In this document: positions 54,765-63,910 of the stretch, one piece after another
Layout of the letters: each line of letters begins with the position of its first letter
Position numbering within the stretch: the stretch's first letter is position 1
NCBI GenBank assembly: GCA_031987605.1
Contig: DALZZF010000012.1
Coordinates: forward strand, 15,512 to 79,511
DNA: 64,000 nucleotides
Direction: 5' to 3'
DNA from: JAFAGO01 sp031987605
GTDB lineage: Bacteria > Bacteroidota > Bacteroidia > Flavobacteriales > Weeksellaceae
Program-made: the position numbers and the translations under genes
Notes under the pieces: model-generated
The model's input: the letters and a program-made list of their open reading frames with translations, nothing else
The model's database searches: none
What the model was told of the DNA's origin: nothing

Positions 54765-55581
54765 AGTTGATTTAAAACAGTTGTTCAACGGTTTGCAGAA
54801 ACAAATGTCTGCACAACTAAACACGAACAGAGAATTTATTGACCACCCTGGTTCAAAAGGTGATGCCTTAGAAAATGCGTGGATAGAATGGTTACGAAAA
54901 TACTTACCGAATAGGTATTGTGTTGATAAAGCCATTGTGATAGACCACGAAGGCAATACAAGCCAACAAATGGATATTGTGATTTACGATAATTGGTTTA
55001 CTCCATTTATTTTTAATCAAAACGGTTTTTACTACATACCTGCCGAAGGTGTGTATGCTATTTTTGAAGTGAAGCCTGATATACAAGGAAATGTTGGGGA
55101 AAAGAACTATATTGAATATGCAGGGGAAAAGATTGAAAGCGTAAGAGTATTGAAAAGAGAAGCGGCAAGTTTCATAAATGGTGGTATCAAATCTAATCCT
55201 CGTCCCTTAACTAAAATCGTTGGTGGTATTCTATGTAGTACAAATACTTTTACACACAAAAACAATGACACTATAACAGGGCATCTGCAAGCATTAGACA
55301 ATCTTCAAAGTATTGATTTGGGTTGTATTGCCGATTATGGAAGTTTCTATATTGACTATAATCCTAATGCAGAAATTACCACTGCTGGACAAGAGGCTTA
55401 TTTTGAATTTTATTCCAACAGAAAATTCAACAAAATCAAATTCAGTAATGCTGACCATTCTTTTGTAACATTCTTTATGCAATTAACAAGATACCTCCAA
55501 CAAGCAATCGGAACAATTCCTGCAATAAATCTGAATGCATACTTGAAAAATATTGGAGAAGAAGTTGACGAACAAATATAA
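54757..55581 (+). CDS. DUF6602 protein, PD-(D/E)XK nuclease-like
   Basis: A 274-residue protein starting at ATG 54757, which overlaps the JAB stop. The N-terminal half has a nuclease-like pattern: SKGDALENAWIEWL (Glu), QMDIVIYD (Asp), VYAIFEVK (ExK). This fits a PD-(D/E)XK fold and the DUF6602 family as I recall it. As the last gene of the CBASS-like locus with no other effector present, it is the best candidate effector. That assignment is an inference. Confidence 0.65.
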   Translation: MSKVDLKQLFNGLQKQMSAQLNTNREFIDHPGSKGDALENAWIEWLRKYLPNRYCVDKAIVIDHEGNTSQQMDIVIYDNWFTPFIFNQNGFYYIPAEGVYAIFEVKPDIQGNVGEKNYIEYAGEKIESVRVLKREAASFINGGIKSNPRPLTKIVGGILCSTNTFTHKNNDTITGHLQALDNLQSIDLGCIADYGSFYIDYNPNAEITTAGQEAYFEFYSNRKFNKIKFSNADHSFVTFFMQLTRYLQQAIGTIPAINLNAYLKNIGEEVDEQI

Positions 55582-55593
55582 TTGCTCTTCATT

Positions 55594-56805
55594 TTACACT
55601 AATATATCCTCAATTATCTGATCAAGCTTCTTGCTTGGCAAAGTATTCAGATAAGCCATTGTGGATTTTATGTCCTTGTGTCCTAGAGCTTCTTTGATAA
55701 TATCTACAGAAATATTATTAAACTTTAATTGAGTTGCGAACGAATGTCTTGCACAGTAATAAGTGATGTTTTTATGAATTTCAAGTTCTTTCATGATTAA
55801 TTTTAGTGGGGTATTGATACGTTCACTTAGTAATTTTCTCTTTCTGTTTTGCAAGTAACTTTCAGATGGATCAACTTGATTCACAAAGCTTAATAGGAAA
55901 GGAGAGGTAGTTTTATTTGAATATTTCGTGATAATATTCTTTGTGAAATCGTTTAATTTAAAACTGACATTCACCCCAGTTTTTCTTCGTATGTATGAAA
56001 CTGTGTCACCACTTCGATCAGACTTTTTAAGTAGCATAATATCAATAAAATTGATGCCTCTAGAATAATAGCTGAAAAGAAATATTTCTTTCGCAAAAAT
56101 TAAAAGTGGAGACTCTGCCTCATAATTTTTAAACAATTGAATCTCATCTTGATCTAAAAACTCTTTTTTACTAACGTCTTTAATTTTTGAAACTTTAAAC
56201 TTATCAAAAGGATAGAGCTTTTGAGTGGTAATTTCCCTGGTGATAGCTTTATTGAACAATGCACGAAAAGTTCGTAGCCTAATACCAATTGTACTGTCTT
56301 TATTTTTGTTACCTCTCAGAAAAGCTTCATATTTATACAAGAAGTCTGCGGTAATATCTTTAAAATCAATATTATCTTTTTTGTAAAATTTTTGAATTGA
56401 TCTAAGTGTTTCCGCTTCAATTTTTGATGATGTAAGTTTATTAGCTTGTTTTAGTTCCTCAATATGAAGTGTATGGAAATCAGTGTAAGAAATTTTTTCT
56501 GTTTTAGCATTGTTTGTTTTAATTGACGAAAGAAGTTCTTCAATTGTGAAATTGTCATCATTTAATAAGAATTCATCAATTTTTTCATCAAGAATTCTTG
56601 TGTATTTATCTATAAAAGCATTAAGTTGTTTGTGCTGTTTGTAGGTGTTTTTAACTCTTCCTGTTTCAAAAGACCAATCTTCATACTTACAAAATTTACC
56701 TAAAGATTTCGTGGTATTTTTTCTGTCTTTTATAAATTGTATAACGATGGAGTGTTTACCATCAGAATTTGGATTTTTTTTGATTGTAAATTTGTATATA
56801 CTCAT
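55594..56805 (-). CDS. int: Tyrosine recombinase (integrase) of the element
   Basis: A 403-residue integrase. MSIYKFTIKKNPNSDGK at 56805 is the usual beginning of Bacteroidota integrases; an in-frame Met at 56850 would reach into the arm-site repeats. An arm-binding domain and SAM-like core-binding domain (about 100-200) precede the catalytic part: SYYSRGINFIDI (first Arg), TYYCARHSFATQ (Arg of the second box), LGHKD, and the nucleophile in STMAYLNTLP. It is encoded 154 bases inside attR and reads inward. Confidence 0.93.
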   Translation of the reverse strand: MSIYKFTIKKNPNSDGKHSIVIQFIKDRKNTTKSLGKFCKYEDWSFETGRVKNTYKQHKQLNAFIDKYTRILDEKIDEFLLNDDNFTIEELLSSIKTNNAKTEKISYTDFHTLHIEELKQANKLTSSKIEAETLRSIQKFYKKDNIDFKDITADFLYKYEAFLRGNKNKDSTIGIRLRTFRALFNKAITREITTQKLYPFDKFKVSKIKDVSKKEFLDQDEIQLFKNYEAESPLLIFAKEIFLFSYYSRGINFIDIMLLKKSDRSGDTVSYIRRKTGVNVSFKLNDFTKNIITKYSNKTTSPFLLSFVNQVDPSESYLQNRKRKLLSERINTPLKLIMKELEIHKNITYYCARHSFATQLKFNNISVDIIKEALGHKDIKSTMAYLNTLPSKKLDQIIEDILV

Positions 56806-56823
56806 CTCTTTCAATTTTGTTCG

Positions 56824-56846
56824 TGACGAACATTTGACGAACATTT
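56824..56846 (+). promoter_or_regulatory. Candidate integrase arm-type site, right
   Basis: Two tandem copies of GACGAACATTT, identical with and parallel to 8916-8938. It lies just upstream of the integrase start, so binding here could also repress int. Confidence 0.65.
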
Positions 56847-56958
56847 TCATAGCAAATATAAGAAAAAAGTAATTTTAAATAAAGTTTTATAAATATAAAA
56901 CATTGAAAATCAGTATAAATAAGATAAACGTATTTGAAAATAAGAAATCTTAAATCTT

Positions 56959-57002
56959 ACTCATAATCAGGTGGTCCTTGGTTCGAGCCCAAGTGGGACC
57001 AC
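56959..57002 (+). repeat. attR: right attachment site
   Basis: Copy of the tRNA 3' half (43 of 44 bases equal to 8823-8866). It lacks the 5' half of the tRNA and is not a functional gene. It marks the right end of the element. Confidence 0.93.
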
Positions 57003-57046
57003 AATCTGCAAAACCTTTGTGGAAATGGTTTTGCAGATTTTTTTTA
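57003..57046 (+). terminator. Native tRNA terminator, displaced
   Basis: AATCTGCAAAACC (57003-57015) with GGTTTTGCAGATT (57027-57039), a perfect 13-bp stem, then a T run. It directly abuts attR, so it was the tRNA terminator before integration. Confidence 0.85.
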
Positions 57047-57562
57047 TTTTTCAAGATTATGTTAGCAATTTTATATGCAACATTTTTAGTAGCGTTAAGT
57101 TTGCAACTATGAAAAATCAGTGTGTAATATTCTCTTAAAAATTTGAGAAATGCTTTTAGCAGGGCAGATATTTATTTTATACTGAGGTTTTACTGAATCT
57201 TTAAAAATAAATCTGATCTTGCACAAGATTGATTTGTTAAACGTAGTTTTGCAATCCAAAGTTCAAAGAAAATATCTTAAAAGGCTCTCAATTTCGGTGA
57301 AAAGTTGAGAAGCAATCCACTTTATCTGAAAAAAAATTATAGAACATTATACTTCTCTATCCGATATCAGGTAAATCCACTCGCTAATAATCTTCTGTTT
57401 GTTTGTTTTTAAAAATTTAGGAAATTTGGCAATTGAACTCAATTCGCCGAGTCTCCAGATATTAAGACTCATTCTAAATTTAAAATAAAAATATCAATGT
57501 TCATTTATATTTCTACCTGGGCATAATTTTTGGAGACCATTTGAAGTAAGCAAACTCCCTTT
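57047..57562. other. Gene-free chromosomal region
   Basis: About 515 AT-rich bases with no convincing gene. I saw no strong hairpin or repeat. Confidence 0.5.
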
Positions 57563-59065
57563 ATGAAATGTTTCTATCCTTTATTTCTGCTTCTATTTTT
57601 CAATCTTATCAATGCTCAAACAAAATCGGAAATCCAAATTGATGGTTATCTTGGAAAATCTTTAAAAGCATTTTCAGAATTGAAATATGAAAGTTCATTA
57701 AAAGATGCTCATACTGCATTGCAGCTATCTGAAAAATCAGGAAACTCAAAAGGGGTAACTCTTGCGAATATATATATCGCCAAAGTTTTAATCGAAACGG
57801 GTTTTTATAAAGATGGAATCATCTACCTGCAAAAAATGGAGAAAGAGCCTTATTACTTAAAATCAGCTGTTTCAAAAGCCGAAAATTCCAGATTAAGGGG
57901 GCGTGCATATGCAAATCTTAAAATGTATGATTTGGCTATTGATGAATTTAATAACCAACTTCAATATTCAAAAAAAATTGGAGATTCCTACAAAAGAAAT
58001 TTATCTATATTATGGACTCACCAGAATTTGGTTCATGCATTTAACCTGTCGAACCAGAGAGATTCTGTATGGAATCATTTAATTTCAGCTGAAAAAATTC
58101 TTAAAAATCTTAAGGAAGAAGAATCCTTTTATGATTTAAGTACCACTTATGCACAGGTAGGGAATGAATATATTAAGATAAAAAACTTTGTTCAGGCGAA
58201 AACATATCTTGATAAATCTATGGCATTGCTTAAAAAATACAATGCCCCATACCTTAATTTTACTTTAGAGAAATATGGTGATTTAGCTAATGCAGAGGGT
58301 AAAAAGGACAGTGCAGTTTATTATTATCAACAGGCATTACTCAATAATAAGGAATTGAAAAATGCAGAGGGTTGCAGATATATTTATAAATTATTAGCAG
58401 ATTATTTTATCATTAATCATCTCGACAAACAAAAGACGAACGAATATCTTTATCAATACAAAATTCTAAGTGATTCTTTGGACGGCAAAAATAAATATGC
58501 CACGCAACTGGCCATTAAACAAATATTGGATAAAAATAAAAATGAAAAAAATAGTATTGAGAATAACTATATATATCTTATAATCACATTATCTGTTTTA
58601 TGCGCAATTTGGCTTTTCTATTTATATTTTAAGCTAAAAAGGCGAAAATCTATGGCAGAAAAACATAAAGTGATTATCCGGGAGCAGCAATGTTTAACGG
58701 AAGAATTGTCTCAAAAAGTGTCTGCGAATAAGTTTAACGACCTTATTGTTCTTGCAAAAAACAATTGCCCGGAGTTTTTAGTTCTCTTTAAGGAACTCTT
58801 TCCTGATTTTATTGCTAAATTAAAATTCCTTAGTCCCAACATTAAAAGTTCGGAACTTACCTTTTGTGCAATGACTTATTTAAACTTTTCAACCAAAGAT
58901 ATTGCTGAATATACATTTGTTACACCAAGGGCAGTTCAGATACGGAAAAATAGGTTACGAAAGAAATATAACATCCCTTCAGAAGAAGATTTTAATAGTT
59001 GGATGAGAAAATTAGGCAATGTGCAAAACAGCTTTATTAGTGATCCCATGCTTTCAGAAAACTGA
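57563..59065 (+). CDS. TPR-containing membrane transcriptional regulator
   Basis: A 500-residue protein with a signal peptide (to NAQ, residue 19). TPR-like helical repeats fill about 30-335 (KTYLDKSMALLKKYN, DSAVYYYQQALLNNKEL). A transmembrane segment lies at about 342-362. The cytoplasmic end has a LuxR-like HTH: IKSSELTFCAMTYLNFSTKDIAEYTFVTPRAVQIRKNRLRKKY. This sensor-regulator type is frequent in Flavobacteriia. It may control the surface genes downstream. Confidence 0.8.
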   Translation: MKCFYPLFLLLFFNLINAQTKSEIQIDGYLGKSLKAFSELKYESSLKDAHTALQLSEKSGNSKGVTLANIYIAKVLIETGFYKDGIIYLQKMEKEPYYLKSAVSKAENSRLRGRAYANLKMYDLAIDEFNNQLQYSKKIGDSYKRNLSILWTHQNLVHAFNLSNQRDSVWNHLISAEKILKNLKEEESFYDLSTTYAQVGNEYIKIKNFVQAKTYLDKSMALLKKYNAPYLNFTLEKYGDLANAEGKKDSAVYYYQQALLNNKELKNAEGCRYIYKLLADYFIINHLDKQKTNEYLYQYKILSDSLDGKNKYATQLAIKQILDKNKNEKNSIENNYIYLIITLSVLCAIWLFYLYFKLKRRKSMAEKHKVIIREQQCLTEELSQKVSANKFNDLIVLAKNNCPEFLVLFKELFPDFIAKLKFLSPNIKSSELTFCAMTYLNFSTKDIAEYTFVTPRAVQIRKNRLRKKYNIPSEEDFNSWMRKLGNVQNSFISDPMLSEN

Positions 59066-59225
59066 AAGTTATTTTTCTAATGTGAATTATAAAGTAAAGA
59101 AAATCAAATATTTAATTAAATGTGATACCTATGTGATAGGTAGATTTTAGGAAATATTTTCCATATTATTAATCTTTGCCGGGTTAAAAATTGAACTGTG
59201 AAAACAGATTTAATTTTCCCGACAA

Positions 59226-59855
59226 ATGATGAGAAAAAACACAAAGACAACACGAAGCAGAGATTGGGTTTCTGATTTTATATCGGAAACCTTTCTGCTT
59301 TTTTTGTTTTTTACCGGTTCTTTTTTTCAGGCGCAGATTTTTGTTGGTGATTCCGTAAATATTCATGTAGATAACCCAAAAAATATCCATGGGGAAATAA
59401 TTGTGCTAAAAGGGCAGAAGGCCATTATTTATATAGCAAAAGGAACAATTGTCCATAACCTCATAGAAAACAGCACATTTCAGAATGACAATATTGCGAA
59501 AAGTGATGCCAGATTTGTTAAAAAGGATAAGCTTCCTGTAATTGCTAAAAAAACTGAAAAAAAGGGTAAAAATTCTGTCCGAAAAATAGTATCCAAAAAT
59601 ATCTTTATTGAAAGTTTTCAGAAAGATTATCATGACTCTTACAGTGCAAATCAGCATTACATTTTTGTAGGAGTTGCCAACAATCCGAATACCACAATAT
59701 CAAAATTCAACATTGCAGCTATAAATGTTACAGATATTTTATTTCTGTATAGAAGCAGCATCAATCCTTCAATTCCAAGCGAACAAGCCATATTGTTTAG
59801 CGATTCGTATCTCTATTGTTTCTCTGCACGACCACCGCCTTTTTTATTTTGTTAA
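59226..59855 (+). CDS. Hypothetical exported protein
   Basis: A 209-residue protein of no recognised family. A hydrophobic segment (SETFLLFLFFTGSFFQAQ) after a charged start suggests export. The middle part has beta-rich, Lys-rich sequence, and the end is hydrophobic and aromatic. It precedes a secreted TSP3 protein. Confidence 0.5.
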   Translation: MMRKNTKTTRSRDWVSDFISETFLLFLFFTGSFFQAQIFVGDSVNIHVDNPKNIHGEIIVLKGQKAIIYIAKGTIVHNLIENSTFQNDNIAKSDARFVKKDKLPVIAKKTEKKGKNSVRKIVSKNIFIESFQKDYHDSYSANQHYIFVGVANNPNTTISKFNIAAINVTDILFLYRSSINPSIPSEQAILFSDSYLYCFSARPPPFLFC

Positions 59856-59966
59856 TGAGAACCTTTTTCAATTAATATACCCTAAATAGTAACATTCAAT
59901 TCAAACAGATTTTATTTTTTACTATTTAAGGTATATATACAAACATAATATATTTAAAGAATTTCA

Positions 59967-62096
59967 ATGAAAATAAAATTTTTAATTCTCCTCTTGTGTT
60001 CAGTATTTTTCAATATTAGTGCACAAACATTTAATAATCCATGTAATCCTTTAGAATCAGGTAATATAGACTCTGATGGAGATGGAATTTCAGATATATG
60101 TGATTTAGATGATGATAATGATGGAATTTTGGATATAAATGAATGTACCAAGAACTCTATTCAACTCTTAGCTTTTATGAATTCAGGAAGTTACGCTCCT
60201 TCTTATTCAACTTCAGTACTTTCAGCTACAAATAGCACTGCTGGAACGGGGCTCAATAGAACCCTTAATATTGCAAATAATTATCAGCAACTTTCCGGGA
60301 TTGAAGCAAAAAATGAATCCCAAGCCATCGCAAATAATGAATATGTAGAATACACAATAACACCTAGCGAATATGTAGCCATAAATAAGGTTGGATATTA
60401 CTCGATGAATTATCCACAAACGGTAGAAAATAAAAAATATCATTACACATTACGTGTATCTACAAATAATTTTTCAACCAACCATATTCTACATGACGAT
60501 AAATTATATGTTCCGAGTCAAGGGGATTTAATTTACCCAATAGCAAATGATAACTTCTACATGGAATCCGGTAAAACTTATAAATTCAGAGTCTATTTTT
60601 ACAATCTTGAAGAAGGTGCTGTAACCATTGGTCATGATGATTTTAAACTAATTGGATTTGTAGAATGCGACACAGATGGAGATGGTATTCCAAACAGGTT
60701 AGACTTGGATTCCGATAGTGATAATTGTCCGGATGCAATAGAAGGAAGTTCAGGGTTTACTTCTGAAGATCTTATTACAGCAATTTCTCCATTAGTAGGT
60801 CAAAACCTTGGAAACACAGTTGATGAAAACGGTATTCCTAATATTGCAAATGGAGGGCAAGGAGTTGGAGATTCCCAAAATTCAGCAATCAACTCTAAGT
60901 GTGAGGAAATTTGTACTACAAATGTCGCAGGAAAATCTTTTAACTGGTCTTATGACGGTGGTGATTTAACAGCGGGTGATACAGTAACATCCACCGTTCC
61001 TTTACAGCCGGGTACAGATTATGGATATACTTTTGATATATATCAATTAGATAATTCATTTAATATGATAATCAATGGAGTGCAGCTTGCAACGAAAGAA
61101 TTGAATTTTCAAGAATATGTAGATGGGACACAGACTGTTATTCGAAATATTGAATTTTTAGATGGCAGCTATTGGGGCAACGGTAGCATTCCTCATATGT
61201 ATCAAATGATTGGGGTTGAAGACATGCCTCTTCTTAGAGTTACTATTTCACCTAATGGTACAGTAAAATTATTTGGTGGTAAAGTTTCTTCTCAGTACCC
61301 GGAAAATCAAGAATCTTATCAACTTTATCCAATTGTATTCACAGATAACACTGAATTTAATTCTATCCCTTGGAATATCACAGGAACTAATGAGATAACT
61401 GTAACACAAAACGTAATAGGAGACACTAAAATGAAAGGGTATGGCTATGGAAGAAAAATAGTTCCATGCTTCTGTACAAAACCGGCAGCAACCGGAACAC
61501 CGGCGGGTTATACCAAAGTTGGGGTTTCCGTTCAGCAGAAACAATCTGCATGGCCGGAAAATATACCAAACGGATGGATTGCTTTAGAATCAAAAACAAA
61601 AGGATTTGTAATTACAAGAGTTAACCATGTTGGAGGAACCAATGGTACACCTGTTAATACAGATGCAGTTATAGAAGCAAAAGAAGGGATGCTGATATAT
61701 GATATTCAGGATTCCTGTGTAAAACTATTTAACGGAGAAAAATGGAATTGCATCACCCAAAGTTGTAATACCGCAGAATTCACTTTAAATTGTTCCGATG
61801 TTTCAATATCAGGAGACACAGATGGTCCTGATGTGAATTTCAGTGTTACAATACCTTATGCCAATGGTGATGGAGCTGACTATGCACAGCAGATTATGAA
61901 TTCAGTTGCTTCTATGGGATTATCTGGTCTTACAGCCACTTTATCAGCCGGAACTCTGGCAAACGGAAACGGAACTTTGATAATTTCAGTCACAGGAACT
62001 GTAGACAACGGAGGATCTGCCTTTTTCCAATTTGAAATCAATGGTCATACTTGTATGATTATGTCTAGTATTACATTTCCTGCCGGAGAAGTATAA
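59967..62096 (+). CDS. Secreted protein with thrombospondin type 3 calcium repeats
   Basis: A 709-residue exported protein (signal peptide to ISAQ, residue 19). Calcium-binding TSP3 repeats occur near residues 31-58 (DSDGDGISDICDLDDDNDGILD) and near 233-252 (DTDGDGIPNRLDLDSDSDN). The rest is beta-rich with a C-terminal part containing paired cysteines. No clear T9SS tail is seen. Probably surface-located or adhesive; function unknown. Confidence 0.78.
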   Translation: MKIKFLILLLCSVFFNISAQTFNNPCNPLESGNIDSDGDGISDICDLDDDNDGILDINECTKNSIQLLAFMNSGSYAPSYSTSVLSATNSTAGTGLNRTLNIANNYQQLSGIEAKNESQAIANNEYVEYTITPSEYVAINKVGYYSMNYPQTVENKKYHYTLRVSTNNFSTNHILHDDKLYVPSQGDLIYPIANDNFYMESGKTYKFRVYFYNLEEGAVTIGHDDFKLIGFVECDTDGDGIPNRLDLDSDSDNCPDAIEGSSGFTSEDLITAISPLVGQNLGNTVDENGIPNIANGGQGVGDSQNSAINSKCEEICTTNVAGKSFNWSYDGGDLTAGDTVTSTVPLQPGTDYGYTFDIYQLDNSFNMIINGVQLATKELNFQEYVDGTQTVIRNIEFLDGSYWGNGSIPHMYQMIGVEDMPLLRVTISPNGTVKLFGGKVSSQYPENQESYQLYPIVFTDNTEFNSIPWNITGTNEITVTQNVIGDTKMKGYGYGRKIVPCFCTKPAATGTPAGYTKVGVSVQQKQSAWPENIPNGWIALESKTKGFVITRVNHVGGTNGTPVNTDAVIEAKEGMLIYDIQDSCVKLFNGEKWNCITQSCNTAEFTLNCSDVSISGDTDGPDVNFSVTIPYANGDGADYAQQIMNSVASMGLSGLTATLSAGTLANGNGTLIISVTGTVDNGGSAFFQFEINGHTCMIMSSITFPAGEV

Positions 62097-62118
62097 AAAA
62101 TACAAAATCTTTATAAAA

Positions 62119-62640
62119 ATGAAAAAATATATAATATCAAGTTTAGTTTTATTGGCTGTAGTTCCCACAAATGCACAAGTTGCAATTGGAAAAGTTAATA
62201 TCAATGGAAATTCAACCTTACTGGATTTTTATGATAATACGGATAACTTCCGTGGTATTATTCTTCCTGCTTTAGAGGTTCAGCCTTCTTCTTTTACTCC
62301 TGCCAACAACGGAACATTTCTCTTTGATAAATCGGATAAGAAGATAAAGATGTATGAAAATAATGTTTGGAAAAGCTTGTCGGAAACTGGCGATGATTCT
62401 GGTATTTCTAATAATACAACCACTGAAAGCGAAAATAATCAGGGAGTGATTATTGGCTCGGATACAAGTGCTGCAAAGGGAATTTTAGTTTTGGAGTCTG
62501 CTGGTAAAGCAATGATTTTGCCTAAAGTAGCCAATCCACATTTAACTGTGAAATCTCCTTATCCCGGTATGATTTGTTATGATACGGTAAGTAAAACTCT
62601 AGCTGTATTTGATGGAAAAGTTTGGAATTACTGGAAATAA
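62119..62640 (+). CDS. Hypothetical secreted protein
   Basis: A 173-residue protein with a signal peptide ending PTNAQ. It contains NNGTFLFDKSDKKIKMYENNVWKSL and PYPGMICYDTVSKTLAVFDGKVWNYWK, a repeated pattern also found at the tail of the upstream 709-residue protein (GMLIYDIQDSCVKLFNGEKWNCI). The two adjacent genes thus share a small C-terminal module. Function unknown. Confidence 0.7.
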   Translation: MKKYIISSLVLLAVVPTNAQVAIGKVNINGNSTLLDFYDNTDNFRGIILPALEVQPSSFTPANNGTFLFDKSDKKIKMYENNVWKSLSETGDDSGISNNTTTESENNQGVIIGSDTSAAKGILVLESAGKAMILPKVANPHLTVKSPYPGMICYDTVSKTLAVFDGKVWNYWK

Positions 62641-62666
62641 AGCTTCATGTAAATAATGGAGTAAAA

Positions 62667-62709
62667 AAAATCGCAGAACAGCATAAAAATGTTAGGGTTC
62701 TGCGATTTT
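62667..62709. terminator. Intrinsic terminator
   Basis: AAAATCGCAGAAC (62667-62679) with GTTCTGCGATTTT (62697-62709), perfect 13 bp. Confidence 0.85.
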
Positions 62710-62888
62710 AAAAGTAGAAAAAAGGTGAAACGAATCCACGGAAATATTTCATCTGAGTTCCGAAAAAGGAAGATATAAGGAAACTCCAATTTCTTTCGAA
62801 TTTGCCGGAATATTTATACATAACACACACAAATGATTTTTGGTTGCAGGTAAAGCAAAAAATTCTGCAACCATTTTTAAAAAATACA

Positions 62889-63323
62889 ATGAAATTCAAA
62901 AATATTCATATAGGGCAATTGATTGAAAAAAAAGTTATTGAGTCGAATATAGAAATTCACAGACTATGCAATTCCTTTAATTTGAAAGAGCCTAAAATCA
63001 GAAAAATGTATGAGCAGGAAAGCATTGATTCAGAAATCCTTCTCAAATGGTGCAAAATTCTGGATTATGATTTTTTCCGGATTTACACTCAGCATCTGAT
63101 TTTGTATGCTCCATCTTCAGCTACGCAACAAATAAAAGAAAAAGCAATACAAACTTCACTTCCCGAATTCCGTAAAAATATATATACAAGGGAAATTATA
63201 GATTTTATTATAGAGCAAGTTTCAACAGGAGAAATGTCGAAAAGCCAGATCATCCAACGATATAAAATTCCCAAAACAACGCTGTATAAATGGATTAGCA
63301 AGTACAGGATAAATGGATATTAA
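62889..63323 (+). CDS. HTH protein, transposase-associated type
   Basis: A 144-residue protein, start ATG 62889. The N-terminal part (MKFKNIHIGQLIEKKVIESNIEIHRLCNSFNL) resembles a Cro-like helical domain. The C-terminal part (SKSQIIQRYKIPKTTLYKWISKYRING) is an HTH as in IS3-type OrfA proteins. No DDE transposase or terminal inverted repeats are seen nearby. I recall similar gene groups as common in Chryseobacterium. Confidence 0.6.
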   Translation: MKFKNIHIGQLIEKKVIESNIEIHRLCNSFNLKEPKIRKMYEQESIDSEILLKWCKILDYDFFRIYTQHLILYAPSSATQQIKEKAIQTSLPEFRKNIYTREIIDFIIEQVSTGEMSKSQIIQRYKIPKTTLYKWISKYRINGY

Positions 63324-63332
63324 ACTAATTAT

Positions 63333-63557
63333 ATGGCACAACACAGGTTCACGCATTTAATCGGAAAAGATAAAAAGCAGATTCTGGTCGATTTCGGTCA
63401 GGAATTCAACTATTATCCTTCGGACCAATGGACATATGAACTCAAAAAAAACTGGTTAGGAAAACGGAAATTCCTGATTCTTGTTTTTAAAAATGATACT
63501 GTTGTTTCATCCAAAATCAAAACACAATATGGAAATTTCAACTTCAATAAACTATAA
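63333..63557 (+). CDS. Small protein of the HTH gene group
   Basis: A 74-residue basic protein (MAQHRFTHLIGKDKKQILVDFG to the end), 9 bases after the preceding gene and overlapping the next gene. No domain recognised. Confidence 0.55.
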   Translation: MAQHRFTHLIGKDKKQILVDFGQEFNYYPSDQWTYELKKNWLGKRKFLILVFKNDTVVSSKIKTQYGNFNFNKL

Positions 63558-63852
63558 ACTCATTTATACCGACCTGATTTCAAAAAAATTTCCTGAAAAG
63601 CAATCCGACTTTCAGAGAATTCTCAGCAAAAAATCATTGAATGAGTTTGATGTCTTACAGATAAGCCGTCAACTTTCGTCTGGTGACGAAGCCGATCTAT
63701 ATAATGGAAAACACAAATCATATTGCAAAAATACCATCCTGAAAATTCTCGATTTCCAGAAGAAGAATTGCCTGAACAATTCCGAACTTGCTAATCATTT
63801 CAATTTAAGCAGAAATACAGTAGCAAGGTGGAAAAAAATATTTCAGGTTTAA
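63529..63852 (+). CDS. Small HTH DNA-binding protein
   Basis: A 107-residue protein starting at ATG 63529 inside the end of the previous gene. The C-terminal HTH is LNNSELANHFNLSRNTVARWKKIF. With the two genes before it, it forms a compact three-gene unit closed by a terminator. Confidence 0.6.
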   Translation: MEISTSINYKLIYTDLISKKFPEKQSDFQRILSKKSLNEFDVLQISRQLSSGDEADLYNGKHKSYCKNTILKILDFQKKNCLNNSELANHFNLSRNTVARWKKIFQV

Positions 63853-63872
63853 AACACAAATTCTTTATATTT

Positions 63873-63910
63873 AAAAAGATCATCAAAATTAATTCTGATG
63901 ATCTTTTTCT
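63873..63910 (+). terminator. Intrinsic terminator
   Basis: AAAAAGATCATCA (63873-63885) with TGATGATCTTTTT (63896-63908), perfect 13 bp. Confidence 0.87.

Noticed and set aside
56959..57002. Second tRNA gene at attR
   Set aside because: Only the 3' half is present; no acceptor 5' strand or D arm is found.
57470..57500. Tenth regulon operator before the TPR regulator (TTCTAAATTTAAAAT)
   Set aside because: Only the first half-site matches; the second half and the TTTG spacing are missing, and it lies outside the element.
62889..63852. Complete insertion sequence
   Set aside because: HTH proteins resemble transposase OrfA types, but no DDE domain, terminal inverted repeats or target duplication are visible.
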